Source: a bacterium BMS3Abin06 (lineage in GTDB: Bacteria; Nitrospirota; Thermodesulfovibrionia; UBA6902). Taken from it: a stretch of DNA of 40,108 nucleotides. The stretch lies in contig BDSY01000058.1 of assembly GCA_002897895.1 (NCBI GenBank), positions 1 through 40,108 on the forward strand, written 5' to 3'. A model generated the notes under the pieces. The model saw only the letters and a list, made by a program, of their open reading frames with translations. It did no database searches and was not told the origin of the DNA. The position numbers and the translations under genes were made by a program. Shown piece after piece: positions 25,078 through 34,165 of this stretch; the stretch's first letter is position 1, and every line of letters begins with the position of its first letter.

Positions 25078-25115
25078 CTGAGAAAAGGTTAATTGATTTG
25101 CATTTCATACTATTT

Positions 25116-25145
25116 TTGGATTAAAATTAATAATATCTTTATAAT
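25116..25145 (+). promoter_or_regulatory. Possible sigma-70 promoter for the EEP gene
   Basis: TTGGAT (25116-25121) and a perfect TATAAT (25140-25145) at 18 bp spacing. Predicted start about 25152, leaving roughly 29 nt to the ATG at 25181. Confidence 0.4.
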
Positions 25146-25180
25146 TTTTCCTCTATTAAATAACCGAAAGAAATATACGG

Positions 25181-26119
25181 ATGAAAAGATATAACAAACT
25201 CCTCTTATTTTGTTTGATAAGCCTGTATCTACTGAGCTTCGTTCGTTATCTGGATAATATAGACTACTGGATAATAGATATTCTTTCACATTTTCCTTTG
25301 CAATATGCCCTGATATCACTTGTGCTGATGTCTGTTTGCCTCTGGAAAAAAGCTCTCCTTCCGGCTGTTCTATCCGGTTTTCTGGTTGTTTTTAACATTA
25401 GCGCAATAATTGACTCGGGAGGCTCCATTCAGGCCGCAGGACAAAGTGGAACAGCTTTCAGGATATATTCAGCCAACATTCAAAGATTTAACAAAGACCT
25501 TTCCAGGTTAAGCCATGAAATTGAGAAAATAAATCCGGAAATCGTTCTGCTGATAGAAGTTACTCCCGAACATATGAAACAGCTAAAACCTGTAATACGG
25601 AAGTTTCCCTATCATATTGAATTTACCCCTGTCGGAACATTGCGTATTGGAGTGGTATTTTTGAGTAAATTTCCTGTCCTGAACTATCAGACACGCCAGA
25701 TGTCTGATGTCGGGAATGTACTCGTTGAAGCAATACTTGATATTAATCAAAAGAAAATCGCCTTTTATGCATTACATTACAGAAACCCGACTTATGCGGC
25801 GGAATTTTCTATACGGAAAGAACAGTTTCTCTGGCTTGCTGAGGAAATTGCAGAGAAGCCTATGCCAGTTATTGTTGCCGGTGATTTTAATGCAACTCCT
25901 TATTCTCCGATCTTCAGGAAATTGCTTAAAATATCCGGGTTGAAAGATTCAACCGACGGTTTCGGCTGGCAGCCATCGTGGCCTACATATTTCCCTCCTT
26001 TATGGATACCGATAGATCACATTCTCGTAAGTCCCGAAATTCAGGTTCACAAGAGGGCTACAGGATCCTATATAGGTTCGGACCATTACCCGGTCTTTGC
26101 CGAGCTTTCTATTAATTAA
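25181..26119 (+). CDS. Membrane-anchored endonuclease/exonuclease/phosphatase family protein
   Basis: A 312-residue protein with three N-terminal membrane helices (about 6-22, 40-54, 57-76) and an EEP-fold domain (about 92-310). Catalytic residues are readable: Asn 99 (YSANIQ), Glu 126 (LIEV), His 199, Asp 235/Asn 237 (AGDFNATPYS), Asp 279 (PIDHILVS) and Asp 301-His 302 (GSDHYPV). The PSWPTYFP...PIDHILVS block resembles the YafD group. Substrate could be DNA, a phospholipid head or a sugar phosphate. In this glycan locus, hydrolysis of a lipid-linked intermediate is plausible but untested. Confidence 0.82.
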   Translation: MKRYNKLLLFCLISLYLLSFVRYLDNIDYWIIDILSHFPLQYALISLVLMSVCLWKKALLPAVLSGFLVVFNISAIIDSGGSIQAAGQSGTAFRIYSANIQRFNKDLSRLSHEIEKINPEIVLLIEVTPEHMKQLKPVIRKFPYHIEFTPVGTLRIGVVFLSKFPVLNYQTRQMSDVGNVLVEAILDINQKKIAFYALHYRNPTYAAEFSIRKEQFLWLAEEIAEKPMPVIVAGDFNATPYSPIFRKLLKISGLKDSTDGFGWQPSWPTYFPPLWIPIDHILVSPEIQVHKRATGSYIGSDHYPVFAELSIN

Positions 26120-26152
26120 TGATATATAGTTTTACACTTAAGGTGGTTTGAC

Positions 26153-27808
26153 TTGATCTCAGGCGATGTTTATTTAAGCCCGGTTTTGAACAATGCTCCA
26201 AGGCTGCTTGGCTTGCTGAACAGAAATATCTCTTCCTCAAGTTACGGGAGCTTTGACAGGGAATACTGGCATTACAACACGGTTGATTTCTCATGTGCGA
26301 GAAAACAGGAAGCTGTGCTGACGTTAACGCTGCTTTATTTAATAAAACATGAAAAGAACAGGTATTATCAAAATAAGGAGATACTGGGTTATATAAGAGC
26401 TGCCCTGATGTTCTGGACAAGGATACAGAACAAAAACGGTTCTTTTAATGAATGGTATCCTAATGAAAACAGTTTTGTTGTGACATCGTTTTCAACATAT
26501 GCGGTCTCTGAAAGCTTATTGCTAATTAAAGATGAACTGCCGGAAAATGAACACCGGAGAATCATCAATGCACTTATGAAAGCCGGTGACTGGCTTGTTG
26601 GCAGACATGAGAAGCGTGTTATGAATCAGCAGACGGGCGCTGCAATAGCTTTACTGAACCTTTATCTGCTGACAGACAAAACCGGATATCTTGATTCTTC
26701 GAAGGATAAGATATCTCTTTTAAATCAAAGACAGTCCGACGAAGGCTGGTTTGTAGAATACGGTGGGCCTGATATTGGATATTTATCTCTCGCAATTGAT
26801 TATCTCTGCAAATATTACAGTAAGACAGAAGACAATACGGTTAAAGAAATTGTTGTCCGTTCATTGAGTTTTATAAAGTATTTTATCCAGCCGAACCTTA
26901 TTGCAGGCGGCGAATATACAAGCAGAAATACTGAATACCTGATCCCTCATGGATTCGAGATTTTTTCAAAAATAAATGAAGACGCACTTTTTCTCGCCTC
27001 TGTTGTCAGAAAATCTCTTCTAAAGCCGGATTCTTTCCCGAATTTTTTCGATGACAGGTATTTAACATATGTTGGATATACCTGGCTGCAGGCTTATCTG
27101 GATGCAAATCCTGAACTCAATGAAACAGCAGATAATAATATAAACGGACATTTCAATAAATCTTTTAAAAAGCACTTTGATGAATCAGGATTGCTGATTA
27201 TCAATGACGAGCATAAACACATGATTATGAATATGAAAAAAGGCGCCTCATTCAGGCTGTTTGACAAGAAAGCCGGACGCGCCTATTCTGATTCCGGAAT
27301 TCTGGTAAACTCCGGCGGTAAATGGTACACGTCCGGATGGCTTGCAGAGATTCAGAAAGAGATGGATGAAGATTCAATAACCGTTTCAGGCAATATGTGG
27401 AAGGTGCCGGATAAAACCCTTAGCCCGCTCAGCAATATTTTATTAAGGTTATTCCAGATGACTTTCGGCCGTTCGAGCTTTATCTCTTTGTGGATGAAAG
27501 AACGTCTGCGGGATATCCTGATAACAAAAACAAAACCATCGGATATGAGATATAATAGAACGGTGTTTTTTATAGAGGATTCAAACGAGCTGCTGAAAGT
27601 CATGGATTCGGTTTCGGCTGAAAAGAATTCAATCTCCTCAGTCGCTGTATTTGCGAAGGATACTCATATATATGTGCCGAGTTCAAGATATTATGTTGAT
27701 ATGAAAGATTCGCCTTTTCAGAGATTCTTTTCCAATCCTGTCAGGAGTGTAGAGATTGAATGGAAAATCAAGAGAGATTCAGGAGTGGAGTTTTCTGTAA
27801 ATAAATGA
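26153..27808 (+). CDS. Alpha/alpha-toroid lyase-like protein (heparinase II/III-like)
   Basis: A 551-residue soluble protein with no signal peptide. The start is TTG at 26153 after AAGGTGG. Residues about 1-330 are helical with repeated hydrophobic-helix pairs and motifs DFSCARKQEAVLTL, GSFNEWYPNENSF, DEGWFVEYGGPDIGYLSL, which suggest an (alpha/alpha) barrel; residues about 350-551 look beta-rich, as in heparinase II/III-like lyases. No firm catalytic assignment. Absence of a signal peptide means it may act in the cytoplasm or be a scaffold. The gene overlaps the nitroreductase gene by 4 bp, and homologous pairings of such a toroid protein with glycan genes suggest a role in polymer synthesis. 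Confidence 0.5.
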   Translation: MISGDVYLSPVLNNAPRLLGLLNRNISSSSYGSFDREYWHYNTVDFSCARKQEAVLTLTLLYLIKHEKNRYYQNKEILGYIRAALMFWTRIQNKNGSFNEWYPNENSFVVTSFSTYAVSESLLLIKDELPENEHRRIINALMKAGDWLVGRHEKRVMNQQTGAAIALLNLYLLTDKTGYLDSSKDKISLLNQRQSDEGWFVEYGGPDIGYLSLAIDYLCKYYSKTEDNTVKEIVVRSLSFIKYFIQPNLIAGGEYTSRNTEYLIPHGFEIFSKINEDALFLASVVRKSLLKPDSFPNFFDDRYLTYVGYTWLQAYLDANPELNETADNNINGHFNKSFKKHFDESGLLIINDEHKHMIMNMKKGASFRLFDKKAGRAYSDSGILVNSGGKWYTSGWLAEIQKEMDEDSITVSGNMWKVPDKTLSPLSNILLRLFQMTFGRSSFISLWMKERLRDILITKTKPSDMRYNRTVFFIEDSNELLKVMDSVSAEKNSISSVAVFAKDTHIYVPSSRYYVDMKDSPFQRFFSNPVRSVEIEWKIKRDSGVEFSVNK

Positions 27809-28455
27809 TGGATGTATTTGAAGCCATAAAGAACCGCAGGAGTATCCGCAGGTTTGAGGAGAGGCCTGTGCCGGAGGAGCTGGTAAGAAAAATTATCGAA
27901 GCCGGGCAGTGGGCGCCTTCCGCATGTAACAGGCAGGCATGGAAATTTATTATCATTGAGAGTGAGGAAGTTAAAGAGAGGTTATTAAAAGAAACCACGG
28001 CATATTTTGCAGGCAAGGCCCCTCTCCTTATTTTTGTGCTGTACAGCAACCGTACCGACAATCTCGAATACAAGGATCATCTCCTCAGCGCTGCCATGGC
28101 AATCCAGAATATGCAGCTTGCGGCATATTCATTGGGGATCGGAGCCTGTTGTGTGAACAATCTGCCGGTTAAGTCCAGGCTGAGAAAAATTCTTAATATA
28201 CCCCGTTCTTATGACCCTGTAGCGCTTCTTTGCATGGGTTATCCGAAGGCTGTCCCCGGTACTCTGAAACGAAAGGAAGATTTAGACGCAATTTTATGCA
28301 AAAACAGCTTCAGCTTTCAGGATGATTATCCTGGAGTCGATATAAAATTAATTCTAAAACGGATTATAAGATTTATATATTACAGGCTTCCCGCATCTCT
28401 CAAAAAACTGCTGGATCCTGTTGCAAGGAAATTTGAAAAGAAGTTTGATACATAA
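27805..28455 (+). CDS. Nitroreductase-family flavoprotein
   Basis: A 216-residue FMN-dependent nitroreductase-fold protein. The N-terminal KNRRSIRRFEERPVP and WAPSACNRQAWKFI are FMN-binding, LAAYSLGIGACCVNNL is the dimer/FMN segment, and ALLCMGYPK closes the fold. The C-terminal ~45 residues (after 175) form an extra basic and aromatic segment (RIIRFIYYRLPASLKKLLDP), possibly membrane-associating, not usual in NfsA/NfnB types. The 4-bp overlap with the toroid protein suggests they work together. Flavoenzymes of this family occur in polysaccharide clusters, but the sugar reaction is not known. Confidence 0.85.
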   Translation: MMDVFEAIKNRRSIRRFEERPVPEELVRKIIEAGQWAPSACNRQAWKFIIIESEEVKERLLKETTAYFAGKAPLLIFVLYSNRTDNLEYKDHLLSAAMAIQNMQLAAYSLGIGACCVNNLPVKSRLRKILNIPRSYDPVALLCMGYPKAVPGTLKRKEDLDAILCKNSFSFQDDYPGVDIKLILKRIIRFIYYRLPASLKKLLDPVARKFEKKFDT

Positions 28456-28502
28456 TCCCCGATACATTCATAAATATAATCTATCTGATTTAGGAGCTTA
28501 AC

Positions 28503-30170
28503 CTGACAAATACAGAGACCCGATCCGGACCGTATCAGACGTCAGGCATCTTTATCCGGAAGCCGCTCTTCCAGGCGCTTGTTATCGTGTTTTTGTTTGC
28601 AGTGGCCTTTGGAGTCAGGATTCATAATATTAACACCCCCCTTTTAGACTTTGCGCCATTACGCCAATACCAGTCGGCTCATATAACAAGAGGTTACTAC
28701 CTTGAAACCCTGGAGACAGTCCCTGAATGGAAAAAAGAGGTCGCAAGGCTCAATGCGAAGAGGATGGGGCTTTTGTTAGAGCCCCGTATACTCGAAAGTG
28801 CGACCCTCCTGGGATATCGTATTCTGGGAGGAGAATATCTCTGGGTCCCGCGGGTTCTGTCTTCGATATTCTGGTTAATCGGGGGTATTTTTTTATACTT
28901 AACAGCCCGGAAGATTGCCTCGCAGGGAGGAGCCCTGCTGTCAACTGCTTTTTATCTTTTTCTTCCATTCGGGATATCGGCAAGCAGGGCCTTTCAGCCT
29001 GATCCCATGATGATAATGATGCTTCTTTGCAGTATTTTTACAATATTAAGATATCATGAGCAGCCCTCAATATCCGGACTCCTGATCGCAGCAGCAGCCT
29101 CTGCACTGGCAATGTTCATCAAGCCGTATAGTTTGTTCCTCATATTTTCTCTGTTCATCTCCCTTGCCGTCTACAGGCATGGAATACGGAAAGCACTAAT
29201 GAATCCGAATTTATTGATATTTACATGTTTAAGTTTCCTGCCGGTTGTTGCTTATTACATATGGGGTATATTCAGCAATGTCGGCTTTCTTCAGGAGCAG
29301 GCCCAGGCAAGCCTTCTTCCTCAGCTTTTACTGAAACCGTACTTCTGGAAAGACTGGCTCATAATGATAGGCCGTGTAACAGGTTATATTCCATTCATGG
29401 CCGCTCTCCTGGGGTTTCTTATCATCAGCCGGGGACTGTCAAGGGCTTTGCTGTCCGGGCTCTGGATCGGCTACTTTCTTTTCGGTTTATTCTTTACCGT
29501 ACATATTCATACACATGAATATTATCAATTACAGTTCATCCCAGTTGTTGCATTTTCCATTGGGCAGGCAGGCGCTCTGGCAGGGAGTCGTTTATTGAAT
29601 TTTTTAGACTCGAAAAAGCGTGTGATTATTTTTGCTTTACTCCTTATTGTGACAATAGCCGGCATGGGGCTCGCTATAAGGCAGATGCAAAGGGAGGGTG
29701 ATAAGAAGGGACTGAGAACAGCAGCTGCCTTTATCGGCATAAACACCCAGTTCCCGAAGTTCATTAAAGGTGATTTCAGAAGGGAAGTGAAAATTGCCGA
29801 AGAAATAGGAGAGATTGTCGGTCACAGCACCAATACCGTACTTTTAACGCCCAATTTCGGGAGGGTCATAGCTTATTACGGGGAGCTGTCCGGACTGCCG
29901 TGGCCCATAAGCGGCAGTCTGCGGGAACGCAAGGAAAGAGGGTTACGTATCCCCGGGAAAGAAGAGCTTTTTAATGAGCGTTACCTTCTGATAAGAACTC
30001 ATGGTAAATACATAAAGTATACCCCTGATTTTTTTATCATAACAGACTTCAGAGAGTTTGAAAACCAGACGGATTTAAAAGAATTTCTTAATGCAAATTT
30101 CCCGGTCACAGCCCGGACTGAAGATTATCTGATTTTTGACCTTAGCAGCATGTCGGGGCTTAACAGGTAG
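28503..30170 (+). CDS. GT39/ArnT-like membrane glycosyltransferase, possible CTG start
   Basis: A GT-C transferase with about 11 hydrophobic segments and a C-terminal soluble tail. The first periplasmic loop has RIHNINTPLLDFAPLRQYQSAHITRGY, the place of the acidic residue in ArnT/PMT-like enzymes. A GTG at 28587 would start in the middle of the first membrane helix. Upstream in frame, CTG at 28503 sits 6 bases after TTAGGAG (28490-28496) and gives a full hydrophilic N-terminus (residues 1-26) ahead of the helix. I therefore place the start there, with moderate confidence. It likely transfers a sugar from a polyprenyl-phosphate donor on the periplasmic side. Confidence 0.72.
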   Translation: MTNTETRSGPYQTSGIFIRKPLFQALVIVFLFAVAFGVRIHNINTPLLDFAPLRQYQSAHITRGYYLETLETVPEWKKEVARLNAKRMGLLLEPRILESATLLGYRILGGEYLWVPRVLSSIFWLIGGIFLYLTARKIASQGGALLSTAFYLFLPFGISASRAFQPDPMMIMMLLCSIFTILRYHEQPSISGLLIAAAASALAMFIKPYSLFLIFSLFISLAVYRHGIRKALMNPNLLIFTCLSFLPVVAYYIWGIFSNVGFLQEQAQASLLPQLLLKPYFWKDWLIMIGRVTGYIPFMAALLGFLIISRGLSRALLSGLWIGYFLFGLFFTVHIHTHEYYQLQFIPVVAFSIGQAGALAGSRLLNFLDSKKRVIIFALLLIVTIAGMGLAIRQMQREGDKKGLRTAAAFIGINTQFPKFIKGDFRREVKIAEEIGEIVGHSTNTVLLTPNFGRVIAYYGELSGLPWPISGSLRERKERGLRIPGKEELFNERYLLIRTHGKYIKYTPDFFIITDFREFENQTDLKEFLNANFPVTARTEDYLIFDLSSMSGLNR

Positions 30171-30275
30171 GTAGTTTCAATACTCAACTCTTTTGATCTA
30201 TAGACAGCGACGCAAAAATAGTAATATTTTCTATGATATGACATACTATAACACAGCCTTTTTCCGGGAGAAATA

Positions 30276-31475
30276 ATGAATAATTATCTTTATGATGTCT
30301 GTATTATAGGTGGATGCGGTCATGTCGGGCTGCCCTTAGGCATTGCCTTTGCGCATGCCGGGAAAAGAGTTGTCCTGTACGATATTGATCGAAATGCGAT
30401 AGATACTATTTCCCGTGGGAAGATGCCTTTTATAGAGGAAGGAGCAGAGGAGATGCTCCGGGATGTTCTGGAGAAGAATCTCTTTCTCTCTTCGGAAAAG
30501 AGTGTTATCTCCGGGAGTTATTTTATTGTTATAGTAATAGGCACGCCCATTGATGAACATCTGAATCCCAGATTCACATTATTCAAAGAGTTCCTTTCCG
30601 GGATAACGGAGTATTTGATCGATGAGCAGCATATAATTTTAAGAAGCACGATTTTCCCCGGAACAACTGAAAAGATAGTGGATTTTTTAAGAAGCAACGG
30701 CAGGAAAACCAGGGTTTCATTCTGTCCGGAGAGGATTGCGGAAGGAAAGGCAATGGAAGAGCTCAGAAATTTACCTCAGATTATCGGCTCTCTTGATGAC
30801 ATTTCCTTCCAGGAGGCTAAGGAGCTCTTTGTTTCTCTTACGAATGATATAATTTACCTCACACCCAAAGAAGCCGAGCTGGCAAAGCTCTTTACCAATG
30901 TCTGGAGGTATATCCGGTTTTCAATATCCAACCAGTTTTATCAGATTGCCACTCAATACAACCTTGATTATTACAGGATATTCGATGCCGTAACTTACAA
31001 CTATCCGAGAACCGGTGATTTGCCAAGCGCCGGTTTTGCAGCAGGCCCCTGTTTATTTAAGGACACAATGCAGCTTGCAGCCTACAGCAACAATAGTTTT
31101 TTCCTCGGACATGCCGCCATGCTGATAAATGAAGGTTTGCCGAACTTTATTGTTCAAAGGTTAAAAGAGAAACATTCATTAAAAGATAAAATTGTCGGGA
31201 TTCTGGGAATGGCATTCAAGGGCGATATTGACGACCTGCGGGAATCTTTATCCTATAAACTCAAAAAGATACTCGAAATGGAGTCAAAACAGGTGCTCTG
31301 TACTGATCCGTTTGTAAAAGATGCTAATCTGGTAACTTTAGATGAAGCAGTTAATAATTCGGACATTATAATCCTTGGGGCTCCGCATTCTCAATATAAG
31401 GAAATCGGCATTGACTTTTCAAAAAAATTAGTTGTTGATGTATGGAACTTTTTCGGTAAGGGAGGTTTATTTTAA
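30276..31475 (+). CDS. Nucleotide-sugar 6-dehydrogenase (UDP-Glc/ManNAc family)
   Basis: A 399-residue enzyme oxidising a nucleotide-sugar C6 alcohol to a uronic acid. NAD-binding GGCGHVGLPLG is at 12-22; VIVIGTPIDEHLNP and STIFPGTTEKIVD match the WecC/Ugd group; SFCPERIAEGKAMEELRNLPQIIGS is the substrate loop; the catalytic Cys 259 is in GPCLFKD; and GMAFKGDIDDLRES is in the C-terminal domain. The ERIAEG motif is closer to UDP-ManNAc/UDP-GlcNAc dehydrogenases than to UDP-glucose enzymes. GGGAGAAATA precedes the ATG. It is coupled to the next epimerase. Confidence 0.9.
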   Translation: MNNYLYDVCIIGGCGHVGLPLGIAFAHAGKRVVLYDIDRNAIDTISRGKMPFIEEGAEEMLRDVLEKNLFLSSEKSVISGSYFIVIVIGTPIDEHLNPRFTLFKEFLSGITEYLIDEQHIILRSTIFPGTTEKIVDFLRSNGRKTRVSFCPERIAEGKAMEELRNLPQIIGSLDDISFQEAKELFVSLTNDIIYLTPKEAELAKLFTNVWRYIRFSISNQFYQIATQYNLDYYRIFDAVTYNYPRTGDLPSAGFAAGPCLFKDTMQLAAYSNNSFFLGHAAMLINEGLPNFIVQRLKEKHSLKDKIVGILGMAFKGDIDDLRESLSYKLKKILEMESKQVLCTDPFVKDANLVTLDEAVNNSDIIILGAPHSQYKEIGIDFSKKLVVDVWNFFGKGGLF

Positions 31476-31476
31476 A

Positions 31477-32496
31477 GTGAAGATACTTGTTACCGGTTCA
31501 GCGGGTTTTATAGGCGGATACCTCGTTCAGGAACTTTTGGATCACGGACATGAAGTTACAGGCATAGATAATTATTCAAAATACGGGAAGGTTGAGAAGA
31601 GCTATGATAATCATGAAAATTATAATTTCACGGAAGGTGACGCAAAGGATGCCGGACTCTTAAAAGAGCTGATATCCGACTGTGACCAGGTAGTGGCAAT
31701 TGCTGCCGTCATAGGGGGTATTTCATTATTTCATGAGCTGGCGTATGACTTGCTGGCTGAAAACGAAAGGATAACCGCATCGACATTTGATGCGGCTATA
31801 TGGGCATTCAAGCACAGGAAATTAAAAAAGATCAATGTAATGTCTTCTTCGATGGTCTTTGAGAGCACAGGCACATATCCTACTCCCGAGGGGGAACAGT
31901 TAAAGTGCCCGCCTCCTTTATCTACTTATGGATTTCAAAAATTAGCCTGTGAATATTTTGCGAAAGGGGCTTTTGAGCAATATGGTCTTCCCTATACAAT
32001 AATCAGACCGTTTAATGCTGTCGGCACAGGAGAAAAAAGGGCTAAACTTGAGAGGGAAATCTTATCCGGTAATATCAAGCTTGCCATGAGCCATGTGGTT
32101 CCCGACCTTGTTCAGAAAGTGTTAAAGGGACAGGACCCCCTTCACATACTTGGAAGCGGCAATCAGATAAGGCACTATACCTACGCCGGCGACCTTGCAG
32201 AGGGCATACGCATTTGTATTGAGAGCGAAAAAGCAGTAAATGAGGACTTTAATCTTTCTACTGCTGCATCCACAACCGTACTGGAGCTTGCCCGGTTAAT
32301 ATGGGAAAAGATAAACGGTGACAGGCCATTTCGTTATGTAAGCGACAAGCCGTTTGAATATGATGTGCAAAAGAGGGTGCCGAGCGTTGAAAAAGCCAGG
32401 AAAATACTGGGTTTTGAGACAAAAACTTCACTAAAAGATGCCCTTGACGAAGTCATCCCCTGGATAAAAAAGGAGATAGAGCTGGGGGGGATATAG
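31477..32496 (+). CDS. NAD-dependent epimerase/dehydratase
   Basis: An extended SDR enzyme, 339 residues from GTG at 31477, which begins the expected fold (MKILVTGSAGFIGGYLVQELL) and follows GGAGG (31461-31465). Earlier starts inside the dehydrogenase gene add a segment without homology and are rejected. SSSMVFES and STYGFQKLACE carry the catalytic Ser and Tyr-Lys. It starts one base after the dehydrogenase gene ends, so it likely acts on that enzyme's product, for example as a uronate epimerase or decarboxylase-like step; the exact reaction is not readable. Confidence 0.87.
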   Translation: MKILVTGSAGFIGGYLVQELLDHGHEVTGIDNYSKYGKVEKSYDNHENYNFTEGDAKDAGLLKELISDCDQVVAIAAVIGGISLFHELAYDLLAENERITASTFDAAIWAFKHRKLKKINVMSSSMVFESTGTYPTPEGEQLKCPPPLSTYGFQKLACEYFAKGAFEQYGLPYTIIRPFNAVGTGEKRAKLEREILSGNIKLAMSHVVPDLVQKVLKGQDPLHILGSGNQIRHYTYAGDLAEGIRICIESEKAVNEDFNLSTAASTTVLELARLIWEKINGDRPFRYVSDKPFEYDVQKRVPSVEKARKILGFETKTSLKDALDEVIPWIKKEIELGGI

Positions 32497-32497
32497 A

Positions 32498-33202
32498 TTG
32501 GACAAACCTGCAGTAGGGATCATAATCCCCGTTTATAACGAAGGAGAGAATATCGGGGACACAATAAAAGCCATTGAAGATAGTATCAGGGCGCCTCATA
32601 AAATATATATTGTTTATGATTTTGATCAGGATAATACAATACCTGCTGTAAAGGAGTTTATTGAGAGCGGCCTTGATATGAAACTCGTAAAAAATCCTGC
32701 AGGAGGAGTTGTGAACGCAATCAAGACCGGCTTGAGGGAAGCCGGCGAAGATTATCTGCTTGTAACCATGGCAGACCTGTCCGATGATTACAGCGTAGTA
32801 GATGATATGTGCAGATTGATGTCTGAAGGGTATGATATAGTGTGTGGTTCAAGATACATGAAGGGCGGAAAACAGATTGGCGGACCGTTAATCAAAAAAA
32901 CCATATCCCGGATAGCAGGAATCAGCTTATGGCATTTGACCGGTCTTCCGACGCATGATGCCACGAACAGCTTTAAGCTCTATCGCAAAAAAATGCTCAA
33001 TTCAATGGAAATAGAAAGTGACGGGGGGTTTGAGGTCGGGATAGAAATTGTGACCAAGGCGCATTTTTCAGGATATAAAGTGACTGAAATTCCATGTACC
33101 TGGACAGACAGGGAAGAGGGGGAATCACGATTCAGGATTATTAAGTGGGCCCCGAAATACTTGAAATGGTACTTTTTTGCTTTAAAGAAAAAGCTGGCAT
33201 AA
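32498..33202 (+). CDS. Family 2 glycosyltransferase, DPM-like
   Basis: A 234-residue GT-A enzyme from TTG 32498, preceded by a G-run (32484-32489). IIPVYNEGENIGDTI, then TMADLSDDYSVV as the acidic metal site, CGSRYMKGG and a late EIPCTWTDREEGESRFRI, as in dolichyl-phosphate-mannose synthases. It has no C-terminal membrane domain. It follows the epimerase by one base, and so probably consumes that sugar or transfers the uronic acid to polyprenyl phosphate. Confidence 0.86.
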   Translation: MDKPAVGIIIPVYNEGENIGDTIKAIEDSIRAPHKIYIVYDFDQDNTIPAVKEFIESGLDMKLVKNPAGGVVNAIKTGLREAGEDYLLVTMADLSDDYSVVDDMCRLMSEGYDIVCGSRYMKGGKQIGGPLIKKTISRIAGISLWHLTGLPTHDATNSFKLYRKKMLNSMEIESDGGFEVGIEIVTKAHFSGYKVTEIPCTWTDREEGESRFRIIKWAPKYLKWYFFALKKKLA

Positions 33203-33268
33203 TAAAGCAAGGCAACAGCCTCTCGATGTTCGCTGAAATATCTCTGTTTTCCCGGAAAAGATAATAAA

Positions 33269-34156
33269 ATGCAATCCAATACCACGTCCCATAAACCCGA
33301 TGCTTCAATATTAATAAGGACGAAGAATGAAGATAAGTTTATAGGAAAAACATTATCTGTACTATTTTCACAAACATACAAAAACTTTGAGGTCCTGATT
33401 GTTGATTCGGGTTCAACAGATAATACGCTGGAAGTTGTACAAAGGTATCCTGTGAAAATCCATGAAATCAGGCCGGAAGAATTTACGTGGGGATATGCAC
33501 TGAATTATGGTTTCAGGAAAGCAAAAGGGGAATATGTAGTTTGTTTAAGCGCTCATGCATTGCCGTTATCAGACCGCTGGCTTGAAACCCTTATTGCTAA
33601 CTTTGATGACGGACAGGTTGCCGCTGTTGCCAGCAGGATATTGCCGTGCCCGGATTGCAACCCGTTTGACAGAAGAGGGCTGTTTAAAAAATACAATCTG
33701 AAAAAACAGGAGCTTTTTGAAGGCCCCCCGTTTATTTTCAGTAATGCCGCTTCCGTAATAAGAAAAAGTGTCTGGGAAAAAATTCATTTTGATGAGTCGC
33801 TGCTTGCTGTTGAGGAGGAAGACTGGGCCCGCAAGGTCAGGAGAATAAATTTTAAAATAATGTATGAACCCGGAGCAAAAGTTTATCATTCCCACAATGA
33901 ATCATTAAGACAGATTTACAAGAGGCATTATGAGCTGTCACATGCATTTAAGCTTCTTGAATTTCAGGAATTTTCAACAATCGGCATACTATGTGATTTG
34001 TTTGCCGGCTCATTTTACGATATGCTTTATGTGATCCTGAAACGTGATAACCTGAAATGGTTTTTTGTTGCTCCTCTCAGAAGATTTGCAATTAATTATG
34101 CGAGGTATAAGGCATATAGAGCGGCAGATAAAAATAGGATGCATAAAGTGGGGTAG
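33269..34156 (+). CDS. Family 2 glycosyltransferase, rhamnosyltransferase-like
   Basis: A 295-residue GT2 with SILIRTKNEDKFIGKTL, VLIVDSGSTDNTLEVV, the NYGFRKAKGEYVVCLSAHALPLSDRWLE segment, and FSNAASVIRKSVWEK followed by AVEEEDWARKV as acceptor/catalytic motif. The sequence pattern is that of the rhamnosyltransferase (RfbF-like) group, where LSQDA or LSAHA replaces DXD. Acceptor is unknown. It ends 9 bp before the convergent NodB-fold gene. Confidence 0.85.
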   Translation: MQSNTTSHKPDASILIRTKNEDKFIGKTLSVLFSQTYKNFEVLIVDSGSTDNTLEVVQRYPVKIHEIRPEEFTWGYALNYGFRKAKGEYVVCLSAHALPLSDRWLETLIANFDDGQVAAVASRILPCPDCNPFDRRGLFKKYNLKKQELFEGPPFIFSNAASVIRKSVWEKIHFDESLLAVEEEDWARKVRRINFKIMYEPGAKVYHSHNESLRQIYKRHYELSHAFKLLEFQEFSTIGILCDLFAGSFYDMLYVILKRDNLKWFFVAPLRRFAINYARYKAYRAADKNRMHKVG

Positions 34157-34165
34157 ATGCCTGTA

